Position numbers and translations under genes: made by a program
Source of the DNA: Nonomuraea endophytica
GTDB lineage: Bacteria; Actinomycetota; Actinomycetes; Streptosporangiales; Streptosporangiaceae
DNA: 64,000 nucleotides
Reading direction: 5' to 3'
NCBI RefSeq assembly: GCF_014203235.1
Contig: NZ_JACHIN010000023.1
Coordinates: 90,272 to 154,271 of the forward strand
Shown here: in pieces, positions 25,573-34,507 of the stretch
Position numbering within the stretch: position 1 is the first letter of the stretch
Layout: each line of letters starts with the position of its first letter
Notes under the pieces: model-generated
Told to the model about the DNA's origin: nothing
Database searches by the model: none
What the model saw: the letters and a program-made list of their open reading frames with translations, nothing else

Positions 25573-26037
25573 ATGCCCCGCACGATCGCCACCGCGACCC
25601 GCGTCGACCTGCCCGAGCTGCTGGAGTTCTTGCGCCCGCGCCACCACGGGCTGCTGTCCACCGCCCGCGCGTCCGGCCGCCCCCAGCTCTCGCCGGTCGC
25701 CTGCGGCGTGGACGAGTCCGGGCGGATCGTGGTGTCCACCTACCCGGACCGCGCCAAGGCGCACAACGCCCGGCGCGACGAGCAGGTGTCGATCTGCGTG
25801 CTGTCCGACGACTGGAACGGCCCGTACGTGCAGGTCGACGGCCGCGCCGAGGTGCTGGACATGCCGGCGGCCGAGGACGCTCTGGTGGAGTACTTCCGGT
25901 GCATCGCCGGCGAGCACCCGGACTGGCAGGAGTACCGCGAGGCCATGCGCCAGCAGGACAAGTCGCTGATCCGGATCACCATCGACTCCTGGGGCCCGAT
26001 CGCCACCGGCGGGTTCCCCGCGCGACTGGCGGACTGA
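25573..26037 (+). CDS. PPOX-class F420-dependent oxidoreductase
   Basis: A 154-residue split-barrel protein of the F420/FMN PPOX group, with the usual HHGLLSTARASGRPQLSPV start, the DRAKAHNARRDEQVSI helix-strand that contacts the cofactor phosphate, and a GPYVQVDGRAEV strand. Members use F420 or FMN to reduce enoate-type or tetrapyrrole-type substrates; which one is not visible. Cytoplasmic, compact. It lies 72 bases beyond the TetR gene and 19 before the AfsR-type gene. The ATG has AAAGG upstream. Confidence 0.85.
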   Translation: MPRTIATATRVDLPELLEFLRPRHHGLLSTARASGRPQLSPVACGVDESGRIVVSTYPDRAKAHNARRDEQVSICVLSDDWNGPYVQVDGRAEVLDMPAAEDALVEYFRCIAGEHPDWQEYREAMRQQDKSLIRITIDSWGPIATGGFPARLAD

Positions 26038-26056
26038 CATCGGGGATGCTGGAGGG

Positions 26057-28828
26057 GTGGCGGAAGGCATCTTCATCCGGCTGCTCGGATCGGTGAGCGC
26101 GCGGGACGGCTCGCGCGCGGTCGAGCTCGGGCCGCCGCGCAGGCAGGCCGTGCTGGCGATGCTGGCCGCCCGCGCGGGCACGCCGGTCACGCTGGACGGG
26201 CTGGTCGACGGGGTGTGGGGCGAGCGTGCGCCGCGCAGTGCCGTGCAGAACGTCCACACCTACATCGCCGGGCTACGGCGGGCGCTGGAGCCCGAGCGGT
26301 CGCCGCGCGCCCCGGCCGGGCTGCTGAGAGGCGTGCGCGGCGGCTACCTGCTGGCCTTAGACAGCTCCTGCGTCGACTCCCTGGTCTTCGCCGACCGCGT
26401 CGAACGGGCCCGCTCCTTACCCGCGGACCAGGCGCTGGCCCACCTGGAGGAGGCGCTCGGGCTGTGGCGGGGTCCGGCGCTGTTCGGCCTGCCGGGACCG
26501 TTCGCGGAGGTCGAGGGGCAGCGGCTGGAGGAGCTCCGGCTGAGCGCCGTCGAGGAAAGGGCGGCGCTGCTGCTCGACGCGGGCCGCGACGCCGACGCGC
26601 TGGACGGCCTTGAGCAGGTGGCGCGCGCCCATCCGCTGCGCGAGCGGCTGTGGGAGCTGCTGGTACGCGCCCAGGCCGCCGGCGGCCGCCGGGCGGAGGC
26701 GGCCAGATCCTTCGAGCAGGCCCGCCACAACCTGGCCGAGGAGCTGGGCGTGCACCCGGGGCAGGGGTTGCGCGAGGCTTTGGCGGGGCTGCGGCAGGCC
26801 GGTGACCGCCGCGCGCCGCAGCAGTTGCCACGCGACCTGCGCGCCTTCGTGGGCCGCGAGGCCGAGACGGCGGAGCTGTGCTCGCTGCTGGCGCCGCCGG
26901 GCGGCACGTCGCCGGCGTCCGTGGTGGCCGTCACGGGCGTGGCGGGGGCGGGCAAGTCCGCGCTCGCCGTCCACGTGGCCCACCTGCTGCACACCCGTTT
27001 CCCCGACGGCCGGCTGTTCACCAACCTGCGCGGCGCCACGCCCGGGGTCCGGGCGGTGAGCCCGCTGGAGGCGCTGGGCCGGTTCTTACGCGCGCTGGGC
27101 GTGGCGGCCGAGGACGTCCCGGTCGACCTGGACGAGGCCATCGCCCTGTGGCACAGCCGCCTGGACGGCCGGCGGCTGCTCATCGTGCTCGACGACGCCA
27201 AGGACCCGGCCCAGGTACGCCCGCTGCTGTCGGTGCCGGCGGGCAACGCCGTACTCCTGACCAGCAGAGAGTCCTTCTCCTGCGTCGACGACTGCGCGCA
27301 GGTGAGCCTGGCGACGCTGCCGGAGCCGGAGGGCGCGGCGATGCTGGCCGAGCTGGTGGGCGGCGAGCGGGTGCGGGCCGAGCCGCGGGCGGGCCGGCGG
27401 CTGGTCGAGCTGTGCGGCGGGCTGCCGCTGGCGATCAGAGTCGCGGCCGCAAGGCTGCTGGACGACCCGCACGCCGGCCTGGCCAGGCACGTCGCGCTGC
27501 TGGAGGACGAGCACTCCCGGCTGGAGGAGCTGCAGGCGGGCGACATCGCGGTGCGCTCCAGCCTGATGGGCAGCTGGAGCGCGCTGGCCGGCAGCGAGCA
27601 CGAGCGCGACCGGCAGGCCGCCGCCGCCCTCGCCGCCCTGGGACTGCTCGACGTGGCCGAGATGTCGCCGCAGGTGGTGGCCGCGCTCATGGGCACCGAG
27701 GTCGCGGTCGCCGAGCGGGCGCTCAACCGGCTGGCCGCGGCGCATCTGATCGACCGCGTGCGCTCCGGCCGCTACCACCTGCACGACCTCGTACGGCTGT
27801 TCGCCCGCGAGATAGCCCCGGAAGGCCGCCGCGAACCACTGCTCAGAGCCCTGGGCTTCTACGCCGCCACGGCCCGCGCCGCCACGGTCCTGCGCGACCC
27901 GCACCGGGTGCAGCCCGCCGGCCCGCCGGTCACCGCCGAGCCGCAGCACTTCGCCGACCGGGACGAGGCGTGCGCGTGGCTCGTCGCCGAGGATCCGAAC
28001 CTGGTCGCGGCGGCGTGGCAGGCGATGGGCGAGCCCGACGACGAGATCGCCGCGCTGGGCGTCGCCGTGACGTTCGCGCTGCTGTGGCACCAGATCGACG
28101 CGTGCGCCATGGCCGACATGCGGCGGCTCAACGAGCGCGCCCTGGTCGTGTCCCGGCGGCTGGGCCAGGACCGGCTGATCCTGGAGTGCCACAACCACCT
28201 GGGCCACACGGCCAACTGCTACCACCGCACGCCTGAGGCCATCTGGCACTACGAGCAGCAGCTCGACCTGGCCAGGCGGCTGGCGGACCCGTTCTGCGAG
28301 CAGCGCGCCCTGGGCAACATGGCCTCCACCCAGCACACCGGCGGCCTGTTCGCGCAGGCACTCGACTCAGCCCTGGCCCAGCTGGCGCTCGCCCGCAGGG
28401 AGGGGTTCGCCGTCGGGGAGCGTTTCGCGCTGTTCATCGCCGGTTCCGCCTACCGCGGCCTGGGCCGCTCGGCCGAGGCGCGGGACCTGCTGACGCGGGC
28501 GTTCGACCTGGCCGTCGAGGCGGGCGACGACTTCCAGGTCCTGTCGACCGGCCGCGAGCTCGCCGAGCTCTACCTGGACCTGTACGACTTCGACGAGGCG
28601 CTGGAACGGCTGACGCGCACCCACGCGCTGGCCGTCGCGCTCAACAGCAAGAAGTGCACGATCGCCTGCCTGATGGCCCTGGCCACGGCCTACCGGCGGC
28701 TCGGCGACCCGTCCAAGGCCCACGCCCACCTGACCGAGGCCGCCGCCCTCATCGAGGAGACCGGCGACGCCTATCACCTCGAACGCCTCCACCAGGAGGA
28801 ACGGGCGGTCCGCCTTGATCTCAACTGA
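26057..28828 (+). CDS. AfsR/SARP-type transcriptional regulator (BTAD, NB-ARC, TPR)
   Basis: A 923-residue regulator. Residues 1-95 form an OmpR-like winged helix (LGPPRRQAVLAMLAARAG). Residues 96-240 are a BTAD domain with LEEALGLWRGPAL. The P-loop GVAGAGKSALA is near 293-303 and Walker B LLIVLDDAK near 374-382, giving a STAND-type NB-ARC ATPase. About 300 C-terminal residues form TPR repeats. Such proteins activate antibiotic or development genes after ATP-driven switching; no biosynthetic cluster adjoins it here. The neighbouring MFS gene starts 23 bases later under its own SoxR-box-like promoter. The GTG start directly follows GGAGGG, so it may be leaderless. Confidence 0.9.
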   Translation: MAEGIFIRLLGSVSARDGSRAVELGPPRRQAVLAMLAARAGTPVTLDGLVDGVWGERAPRSAVQNVHTYIAGLRRALEPERSPRAPAGLLRGVRGGYLLALDSSCVDSLVFADRVERARSLPADQALAHLEEALGLWRGPALFGLPGPFAEVEGQRLEELRLSAVEERAALLLDAGRDADALDGLEQVARAHPLRERLWELLVRAQAAGGRRAEAARSFEQARHNLAEELGVHPGQGLREALAGLRQAGDRRAPQQLPRDLRAFVGREAETAELCSLLAPPGGTSPASVVAVTGVAGAGKSALAVHVAHLLHTRFPDGRLFTNLRGATPGVRAVSPLEALGRFLRALGVAAEDVPVDLDEAIALWHSRLDGRRLLIVLDDAKDPAQVRPLLSVPAGNAVLLTSRESFSCVDDCAQVSLATLPEPEGAAMLAELVGGERVRAEPRAGRRLVELCGGLPLAIRVAAARLLDDPHAGLARHVALLEDEHSRLEELQAGDIAVRSSLMGSWSALAGSEHERDRQAAAALAALGLLDVAEMSPQVVAALMGTEVAVAERALNRLAAAHLIDRVRSGRYHLHDLVRLFAREIAPEGRREPLLRALGFYAATARAATVLRDPHRVQPAGPPVTAEPQHFADRDEACAWLVAEDPNLVAAAWQAMGEPDDEIAALGVAVTFALLWHQIDACAMADMRRLNERALVVSRRLGQDRLILECHNHLGHTANCYHRTPEAIWHYEQQLDLARRLADPFCEQRALGNMASTQHTGGLFAQALDSALAQLALARREGFAVGERFALFIAGSAYRGLGRSAEARDLLTRAFDLAVEAGDDFQVLSTGRELAELYLDLYDFDEALERLTRTHALAVALNSKKCTIACLMALATAYRRLGDPSKAHAHLTEAAALIEETGDAYHLERLHQEERAVRLDLN

Positions 28829-28845
28829 GGTTGAGGTTCTACGGT
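28815..28845 (+). promoter_or_regulatory. 19-bp-spacer promoter with SoxR-box-like dyad (MFS gene)
   Basis: The -35 TTGATC and -10 TACGGT are separated by 19 bases, the long spacer used by MerR/SoxR-family activators. The dyad TCTCAA-N6-TTGAGG (28819-28836) fills the spacer and differs by one base from CCTCAA-N6-TTGAGG. The GTG start is 6 bases after the -10, so the message is leaderless. The promoter overlaps the end of the AfsR-type gene. Confidence 0.65.
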
Positions 28846-28851
28846 GGGGGT

Positions 28852-30246
28852 GTGAGACGTGGACGAATGCTCGCCGTGCTGCTCGTGGCCTGGTTCATGG
28901 CGCAGTTCGACTTCTTCGTGGTCAACGTGGCAGCGCCGGCCTTCGAGCGGGAACTGGGCGCGAGCCAGGCGCAGCTTGAGCTGATCGTGGGCGGCTACGC
29001 GTTCACGTTCGCCGCCGGGATGATCACCGGCGGCCGGCTGGGCGACCGCTACGGCTACCGCAGGATGTTCGTCATCGGGATGACCGCGTTCACCCTCGCC
29101 TCGGTCCTGTGCGGGCTGGCGCTCGACCCGGCCCAGCTCATCGCCGCCCGGCTCCTGCAAGGGCTGGCCGGCGCGATCATGGTGCCGCAGGTGCTGGCGA
29201 TGGTCCCGGTGATCTTCGAGCCGCGCGAGCGTCCCAAGGCCGTCGGCTGGTACGGCCTCGCGGGCGGCGTCGGCGCGATCGCCGGGCAGGTGCTCGGCGG
29301 GCTGCTGCTCACCGCCGACGTCCTGGGCCTGGGATGGCGGATCGTCTTCCTGCTCAACCTGCCGATCGGCGTGGTCACGGTCGTCCTGGCCGCCCGCCTG
29401 CTGCCGAAGGCCGACTCGGGCGGGTACTCGCGGCTGGACCTGCGTGGGGCCGCCGGGCTGGCGATCGGGCTGGCGTTGGTGCTGGTGCCGCTCGGGCTCG
29501 GGCACAGTCTGGGCTGGCCGGTGTGGGCGTGGGTGTGCATGGCCGCCGCCGTACCGGTGCTGGCGCTGACCGGGCGCTGGCAGCGGGTGCTGGCCGCGCG
29601 CGGCGGTCAGCCCGTGCTGGACCTGGCGTTGCTGAAGGTGCGCTCCTACGTCGCCGGGGTCGGCGCGGTCACCGCCTTCACCGCCTACTTCGTGTCGTTC
29701 ATGTTCACGCTGACGCTGCTGCTCCAGGGCGGGTTCGGGCTGGACGCGTTCCACGCGGGGCTGGCGTTCGCGCCGATGGGGCTGATGTTCTCGATCACCT
29801 CGCTGCTCGGCAGCCGCCTGGTCCGCCGGTACGGCCCGCGGGTCGTCGTGGCCGGCGGCTGCGTCACCGCGGCCGGGCTGATCGCGATGCTCTTCGTGGA
29901 AGGGGTGCCGTGGACCATCGCGGCGCTCATGGTGGTCGGCACCGGCAACGGGCTGGTGCTGCCGCAGCTGATCGGCACCGCGCTGGTCGAGGTGGAGCCG
30001 GGGCAGGCGGGCATCGCCTCGGGCTTCCTGACGACGGCGCAGCAGTTCGCCGGGGCCGGCGGGGTCGCGGTGATCGGGGCGGTGTTCTTCGCGGCTGCCG
30101 CGGGACCGGGCGGCTATCCGGGGGGCATGCGCTGGTCGGCCGCGATCGATCTCGTGCTGATCCTGGTCGTGGTCGCCGTGGTCGCCTACAACAGCCGCCG
30201 GGCGCTCACCCGAGCTGAGCTTCCAGTCCCTTCACGTCGGACATGA
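28852..30246 (+). CDS. MFS exporter, DHA2 type, with SoxR-like promoter
   Basis: A 464-residue membrane protein with about 14 helices. Motif A is GGRLGDRYGYRRMF, and helix 5 has GQVLGGLLL. It exports an unknown compound using the proton gradient. The GTG at 28852 is chosen because it lies 6 bases after a -10 element; the frame extends 7 codons into promoter sequence. The promoter has a SoxR-box-like dyad in a 19-base spacer, so expression is probably raised by redox-active compounds through a MerR-family activator encoded elsewhere. Its 3' end overlaps the convergent SnoaL gene by 41 bases. Confidence 0.87.
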   Translation: MRRGRMLAVLLVAWFMAQFDFFVVNVAAPAFERELGASQAQLELIVGGYAFTFAAGMITGGRLGDRYGYRRMFVIGMTAFTLASVLCGLALDPAQLIAARLLQGLAGAIMVPQVLAMVPVIFEPRERPKAVGWYGLAGGVGAIAGQVLGGLLLTADVLGLGWRIVFLLNLPIGVVTVVLAARLLPKADSGGYSRLDLRGAAGLAIGLALVLVPLGLGHSLGWPVWAWVCMAAAVPVLALTGRWQRVLAARGGQPVLDLALLKVRSYVAGVGAVTAFTAYFVSFMFTLTLLLQGGFGLDAFHAGLAFAPMGLMFSITSLLGSRLVRRYGPRVVVAGGCVTAAGLIAMLFVEGVPWTIAALMVVGTGNGLVLPQLIGTALVEVEPGQAGIASGFLTTAQQFAGAGGVAVIGAVFFAAAAGPGGYPGGMRWSAAIDLVLILVVVAVVAYNSRRALTRAELPVPSRRT

Positions 30247-30568
30247 CCCAGTACTCGGCGAATCGGCCGCCTTCGGCGCGCAGGATGTCGTGGCCGCTGA
30301 AGGCGACCGGCCTGCCCTGGTAGTCGCCGCTGAACGTCCAGCGGGCGGCCACGAGGTCGCCGGTGACGATCGGGCCCACGTCGAGCGTGACCTTCACTCC
30401 GGTGAAGGGCTCGTGCCCCTGCTTCAGCACCTCGATCAGCTCGTCGGGGCCCCTCACGTCCATGCCGGGCCAGTGGCCGACGAAGTCGTCCGTGACGAGT
30501 TCCCGGGCGAGTCCGAAGTCGCCGTTCCACATCTCCAGGAGCCAACGTTCGTACAGGTTAGTGACCAT
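30206..30568 (-). CDS. SnoaL-like / NTF2-fold protein
   Basis: A 120-residue small cone-shaped NTF2-fold protein. It has an N-terminal helix pair (NLYERWLLEMWNGDF), then DDFVGHWPGMDVRGPDELIEVL, and a central DVGPIVTGDLVAARWTFSGDY strand set. SnoaL members include polyketide cyclases and ester cyclases, but many are of unknown activity. No catalytic residue pattern can be assigned with confidence. ATG 30568 is preferred; an ATG 11 codons upstream would reach into the divergent promoter. It is convergent with the MFS gene (overlapping) and divergent from the amidohydrolase. Confidence 0.75.
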   Translation of the reverse strand: MVTNLYERWLLEMWNGDFGLARELVTDDFVGHWPGMDVRGPDELIEVLKQGHEPFTGVKVTLDVGPIVTGDLVAARWTFSGDYQGRPVAFSGHDILRAEGGRFAEYWVMSDVKGLEAQLG

Positions 30569-30586
30569 ATCCAGCGACGTACCCAC

Positions 30587-30592
30587 TAGGTT
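30587..30592 (+). promoter_or_regulatory. -10 element of a leaderless promoter (amidohydrolase gene)
   Basis: TAGGTT lies 7 bases before the ATG at 30600, and no Shine-Dalgarno is present. Confidence 0.5.
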
Positions 30593-30599
30593 GCCCTTC

Positions 30600-31808
30600 A
30601 TGAACGTTGCGATTACCGGGGGTTATGTCGTGCCCGTGACGGGCGCGCCTATCGAGAACGGCACCATTCTCATCCAGGACGGGAAGATCACCGCCGTCGG
30701 CGCGGACGTCGCCGTGCCCGGCGGCGTGGAGATCGTGGACGCGGACGGCGCCTGGGTGCTGCCGGGCTTCGTGGAGGCCCACGGGCACATGGGCGTCCAC
30801 GAGGAGGCCGACGGCTGGGCGGGCCAGGACACCAACGAGATGACCGACCCGAACGGCGCCCGCCTGCGCGCGCTCGACGCGATCAACCCTGCCGACCTCG
30901 GCTTCGGCGACGCGCTGTCCGGCGGCGTCACCACCGCGGTGATCAAGCCGGGCTCCGCCAACCCCATCGGCGGCCAGACCGTGGCGCTCAAGTGCTGGGG
31001 CAGGAGCGTGGAGGAGATGCTCCTGCGCGAGCCGGTCAGCGTGAAGAGCGCGCTCGGCGAGAACCCCAAGCGCGTGTACGGCGACCAGAAGAAGCTGCCC
31101 TCAACCCGCCAGGGCGTGGCCGCGGTGATCCGCGACGCGTTCATGAAGGCCCAGGACTATCGGGCCAAGCGGGCGGCGGCGGCCGACGAGGGCAAGCCGT
31201 TCGACCGGGACGGCACGATGGAGGTGCTGGTCAGGGTGCTGGACGGGGAACTGCCCTGGTGCCAGCACACCCACCGGGCCGACGACATCGCCACCGCGCT
31301 GCGCCTGGCCGACGAGTTCGGCTACCGGGTGATCGTCAACCATGCCACCGAGGGGCATCTGCTGGCCGACGTGCTCGCCGAGCGGCGGATTCCGGTGATC
31401 ATCGGGCCGCTGTTCACCAGCCGGACGAAGGTGGAGCTGCGGCAGCGGTCGCTGCGCAACCCCGGCATCCTGGCCAGGGCGGGGGTCGAGCTGGCCATCA
31501 CGACCGACCATCCCGTGGTGCCGATCCACTTCCTGGTGCACCAGGCGACGCTGGCGGTAAAGGAAGGGCTGGACCGGGAGACCGCGCTGCGGTCCATCAC
31601 GGTGAATCCGGCCAAGATCATGGGGCTGGACGACCGGGTCGGGGCTCTGGCGCCGGGGCTCGACGGCGACGTGGTGATCTGGTCGGGGGATCCGCTGGAC
31701 GTCATGAGCCGGGCGTTGCGGGTGTTCGTGTCCGGGCGTGAGGTGTACACGTTCTCCGATGAGCTGGGCGAGGGCGTGGTGGCTGACCCGTACTACCGCG
31801 AGTCCTGA
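30600..31808 (+). CDS. Imidazolonepropionase-like amidohydrolase
   Basis: A 402-residue metal-dependent amidohydrolase. Metal ligands are EAHGHMG (His-x-His type, near residues 59-64), HTHR (about 225), NHATEGH (about 242-248) and TTDHP (Asp near 303). The N-terminal beta-sandwich (ITGGYVVPVTGAPIENGTILI) and the C-terminal LAPGLDGDVVIWSGDPLD are typical of the imidazolonepropionase-like group. Substrate unknown; relatives act on cyclic amides or dipeptides. Cytoplasmic, no signal peptide. It is leaderless and closed by a strong terminator, so it forms its own unit. Confidence 0.87.
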   Translation: MNVAITGGYVVPVTGAPIENGTILIQDGKITAVGADVAVPGGVEIVDADGAWVLPGFVEAHGHMGVHEEADGWAGQDTNEMTDPNGARLRALDAINPADLGFGDALSGGVTTAVIKPGSANPIGGQTVALKCWGRSVEEMLLREPVSVKSALGENPKRVYGDQKKLPSTRQGVAAVIRDAFMKAQDYRAKRAAAADEGKPFDRDGTMEVLVRVLDGELPWCQHTHRADDIATALRLADEFGYRVIVNHATEGHLLADVLAERRIPVIIGPLFTSRTKVELRQRSLRNPGILARAGVELAITTDHPVVPIHFLVHQATLAVKEGLDRETALRSITVNPAKIMGLDDRVGALAPGLDGDVVIWSGDPLDVMSRALRVFVSGREVYTFSDELGEGVVADPYYRES

Positions 31809-31821
31809 TTTTTCACTACTT

Positions 31822-31855
31822 AACGCGCCGCGTCCCGATTGGGGCGCGGCGCGTT
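31822..31855 (+). terminator. Strong intrinsic terminator after the amidohydrolase
   Basis: AACGCGCCGCG pairs perfectly with CGCGGCGCGTT, and the stem continues with a T-G wobble and CCC/GGG to a GATT loop. It is about 15 bp long and followed by GGTTT. Confidence 0.85.
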
Positions 31856-31923
31856 GGTTTCCCGGCATGCCGTACAGTGAAAAAATCTAACACTCGTTCA
31901 ATTTGTTTGCGGAGGCTTCTCCC

Positions 31924-33135
31924 ATGGCCAACCCCTATGCGGCGTTGTTCAGGACGCCCGGCGCCGTGGCCTTCTCCCTCGCCGGGTTCGTGGGGCGGAT
32001 GCCCATCTCGATGACCGGTATCGGAGTGCTGACGATGTTGTCCCAGATGCGGGGCGGCTACGCGCTCGCCGGAGCCGTGGCCGCGACCTTCACGCTGTCC
32101 ACCGCCCTCGCGGGACCGCAGGTGTCGCGGCTGGTGGACCGGCTGGGGCAGGGGCGGGTGCTGCTGCCCGCCGCCGGGCTCAGCGTCGCCGGGCTCGCCG
32201 CCCTGCTGTTGTGCGCCCGCTCCGGCGCGCCCGCCTGGACGTTGTTCGTCTTCGCCGCGCTGGCCGGGACGCTGCCCAACCTGGCCGCGATGGTCCGCGC
32301 CCGCTGGACCCACGCGCACCGCGGCTCTCCTCATCTGCACACGGCCTTCTCGCTGGAGTCGGTGGTGGACGAGCTGACCTTCGTCATCGGCCCGGCACTG
32401 TCGGTGGCGCTGTCCACGGCGCTGTTTCCCGAGGCGGGGCCGCTGGTGGCGGGCGTGCTGCTGATCGCCGGGGTCCTGCTGCTGGTGCCGCAGCGGCGCA
32501 CCGAGCCACCCGTCCAGAGGTACGACGCCGCCGCCGGCCGGGGCCGCTCGGCCGTACGGATCCCGGCGGTGCGGCTGCTGGCGCTGCTCCTGGCGGCGGG
32601 CGGCGTGATCGTGGGCACGGTCGACGTGGTCAGCGTGGCCTTCGCCGCCCAGGCGGGCGCCCCGGCGAGCGCCGGGTTCGTGCTGGCCGCCTACGCGGGC
32701 GGGTCGGCGCTGTCCGGGCTGGCGTTCGGGGCGCTGCGGCTCACGGTGCCGCTGCCCCGGCTGCTGCTCATCAGCGTGACCGGGACCGCGCTGACCACGG
32801 TGCCGCTGCTGTTCGCCGGTGGGGTGGCGGCGCTGGCCGGGGCGGTGTTCGCCGCCGGGCTGTTCTTCGCCCCTACGATGATCGTGGTGATGAGGCTCGT
32901 GGAGCGCGCGGTTCCGGCCTCGTCGCTCACCGAGGGGATGACCTGGGCGATCACCGGGCTGAGCGCGGGCATCGCACTGGGCGCGGCGATCGCGGGCGCG
33001 CTGGTCGACCGCCACGGCCCGGCGGGCGGGTTCGGCGTCGCCGTAGCGGCGGGAGCGCTCGCGCTGGCGCTGGCCGTCCGGGCCGCCCGCACACATGCCG
33101 GAAAGGAGGCGGAAGGTGAACGAGCCGCTCACTGA
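31924..33135 (+). CDS. MFS transporter, 12 TM
   Basis: A 403-residue multi-pass membrane protein of the MFS family. Motif A is weakly kept (SRLVDRLGQGRVL). A HLHTAFSLESVVDELTFVIGP segment in helix 5 is characteristic of a group of actinobacterial MFS proteins adjoining TetR genes. Substrate unknown. The ATG has GGAGG 8 bases upstream. It overlaps the following TetR gene by 20 bases, so the regulator is made from the same message and likely controls it. Confidence 0.83.
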   Translation: MANPYAALFRTPGAVAFSLAGFVGRMPISMTGIGVLTMLSQMRGGYALAGAVAATFTLSTALAGPQVSRLVDRLGQGRVLLPAAGLSVAGLAALLLCARSGAPAWTLFVFAALAGTLPNLAAMVRARWTHAHRGSPHLHTAFSLESVVDELTFVIGPALSVALSTALFPEAGPLVAGVLLIAGVLLLVPQRRTEPPVQRYDAAAGRGRSAVRIPAVRLLALLLAAGGVIVGTVDVVSVAFAAQAGAPASAGFVLAAYAGGSALSGLAFGALRLTVPLPRLLLISVTGTALTTVPLLFAGGVAALAGAVFAAGLFFAPTMIVVMRLVERAVPASSLTEGMTWAITGLSAGIALGAAIAGALVDRHGPAGGFGVAVAAGALALALAVRAARTHAGKEAEGERAAH

Positions 33136-33694
33136 CGGACGCCGCATCAAGGGCGAGCAACGCAAGCGGGAACTGATCGAGGCGACGATCCGGGTGGTCG
33201 CCCGCGACGGCGTGGCCGGCGTCAGCCACCGCACCGTCTCCAAGGAGGCCGGCCAGCCCGCCACCGCCGCCGCCTACTACTTCAGGACCATCGACGACCT
33301 GCTCACCGCCGCGCTGACCTCCTGCATGGACGAGGACGCCGAGCGCATGCGCCGCCTGGCCGACGTGGACGACCCGGAGGAGGGCCTGCGCGCCCTGGCG
33401 GAGCTGATGTGCCGGGTCGTGGCCGCCCCCGCGCACCTGCTGGCCGAGTACGAGCTCTACCTCCTGGCCGCCCGCCGTCCAGAGCTGCGCGAGCCCACCC
33501 GGCGCTGGCTGGCCGCCGTCGAGCGCTTCGGCCGCCGCCACACCGACGATCCGGTACGGCTGCGCGTCCTCGCCGGCACGATCGACGGCGTGCTGATGCA
33601 GGCGCTGCTGACCGACACGCCGCCCGGCCGGCAGGAATGGGAGGAGATCCTGCGCGCCGTGCTGCTCACACCCGGTCCAGAAACCCGGCGATGA
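33116..33694 (+). CDS. TetR-family regulator coupled to an MFS gene
   Basis: A 192-residue TetR regulator. The helix-turn-helix (about 14-60) runs from RKRELIEATIRVVARDGVAG to SHRTVSKEAGQPATAAAYYF. The C-terminal domain is of the TetR_C type. The GTG at 33116 is preferred over an ATG 7 codons upstream because AAGGAGG lies 6-7 bases before it. It begins inside the MFS gene and probably acts on the promoter before 31924. Its 3' end overlaps the convergent alpha/beta hydrolase gene by 29 bases. Confidence 0.85.
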   Translation: MNEPLTDGRRIKGEQRKRELIEATIRVVARDGVAGVSHRTVSKEAGQPATAAAYYFRTIDDLLTAALTSCMDEDAERMRRLADVDDPEEGLRALAELMCRVVAAPAHLLAEYELYLLAARRPELREPTRRWLAAVERFGRRHTDDPVRLRVLAGTIDGVLMQALLTDTPPGRQEWEEILRAVLLTPGPETRR

Positions 33695-34502
33695 GCGGCG
33701 CGATCTCCGCCAGGTCCTCCTCCAGGGCGAAGTGGCCGGTGTCGAAGACGTGGAGCTCGGCGCCGGGCAGGTCGCGCAGGTAGGCGCGGGCGCCGGGCTC
33801 GGGGAAGAACGGGTCGTTGCGGCCCCACACGATCAGGGCGGGCGGGGTGTGCTCGCGCAGCCACGCCTGCCACCGGTCGTATTGCTCGACGTTGGAGTGG
33901 TAGTCGAAGGCCAGCGCGACCTGGGCCTCCTTGCGGCCGGGCAGGTCCAGGAAGTGCTGGTCGAGCGTCCAGCCGTCGGGCGAGAGGCGCTCGGGGTGGC
34001 GGGTGCCCGACTCGTACTGGCCGCGGGTGCCTTCCAGGGTGAGCAGGCCGCGGATGGTCTCCTCGGCGCCGGGCGTCTCGGGCCGCAGGGCGACGAAGTC
34101 GCGGGCTCCGGCCGACAGGCCCTCCTCGTAGGCGTTGCCGTTCTGGATCACGAGACCGGCGATCCACTCGGGGTGGCGCAGCGCGAGGCGGAAGCCGACC
34201 GGGGCGCCGAAGTCGAAGACGTACACGCTGAAGCGGGTGAGGCCGAGCTCGCGTACGAACCCCTCGGTGATGTCGGCGAGCCGGTCGAAGGTGTAGGTGA
34301 AGTCCTCGGGCGCCTGGGTGTGGCCGAAACCGGGATAGTCGGGGGCGATCAGCCGGTAGCGGTCGCCAAGCTCGGCGATCAGCTGCCGGAACTGGTGCGA
34401 ACCGGACGGGAAGCCGTGCAGCAGGAGGAGCACGGGCGCGTCGGGCTTGGCGGGGACGGACTCGCGGTAGAAGACGCGCACGCCTTCGACGTCGACATAC
34501 AT
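33666..34502 (-). CDS. Epoxide-hydrolase/dehalogenase-type alpha/beta hydrolase
   Basis: A 278-residue alpha/beta hydrolase with an Asp nucleophile (VFDFGAPVG), the oxyanion motif HGFPSG, a WGRNDPFFPE acid region and the late His in DTGHFALEED. The Asp nucleophile and HGFP motif place it in the epoxide hydrolase/haloalkane dehalogenase class; lack of a clear second halide-binding Trp favours epoxide or other C-X substrates. The ATG at 34502 is the best start; longer frames run through the promoter. It is divergent from the CGNR regulator, and the shared gap carries four CTAATGC-type boxes. Confidence 0.8.
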   Translation of the reverse strand: MYVDVEGVRVFYRESVPAKPDAPVLLLLHGFPSGSHQFRQLIAELGDRYRLIAPDYPGFGHTQAPEDFTYTFDRLADITEGFVRELGLTRFSVYVFDFGAPVGFRLALRHPEWIAGLVIQNGNAYEEGLSAGARDFVALRPETPGAEETIRGLLTLEGTRGQYESGTRHPERLSPDGWTLDQHFLDLPGRKEAQVALAFDYHSNVEQYDRWQAWLREHTPPALIVWGRNDPFFPEPGARAYLRDLPGAELHVFDTGHFALEEDLAEIAPLIAGFLDRV

Positions 34503-34507
34503 GCTGG

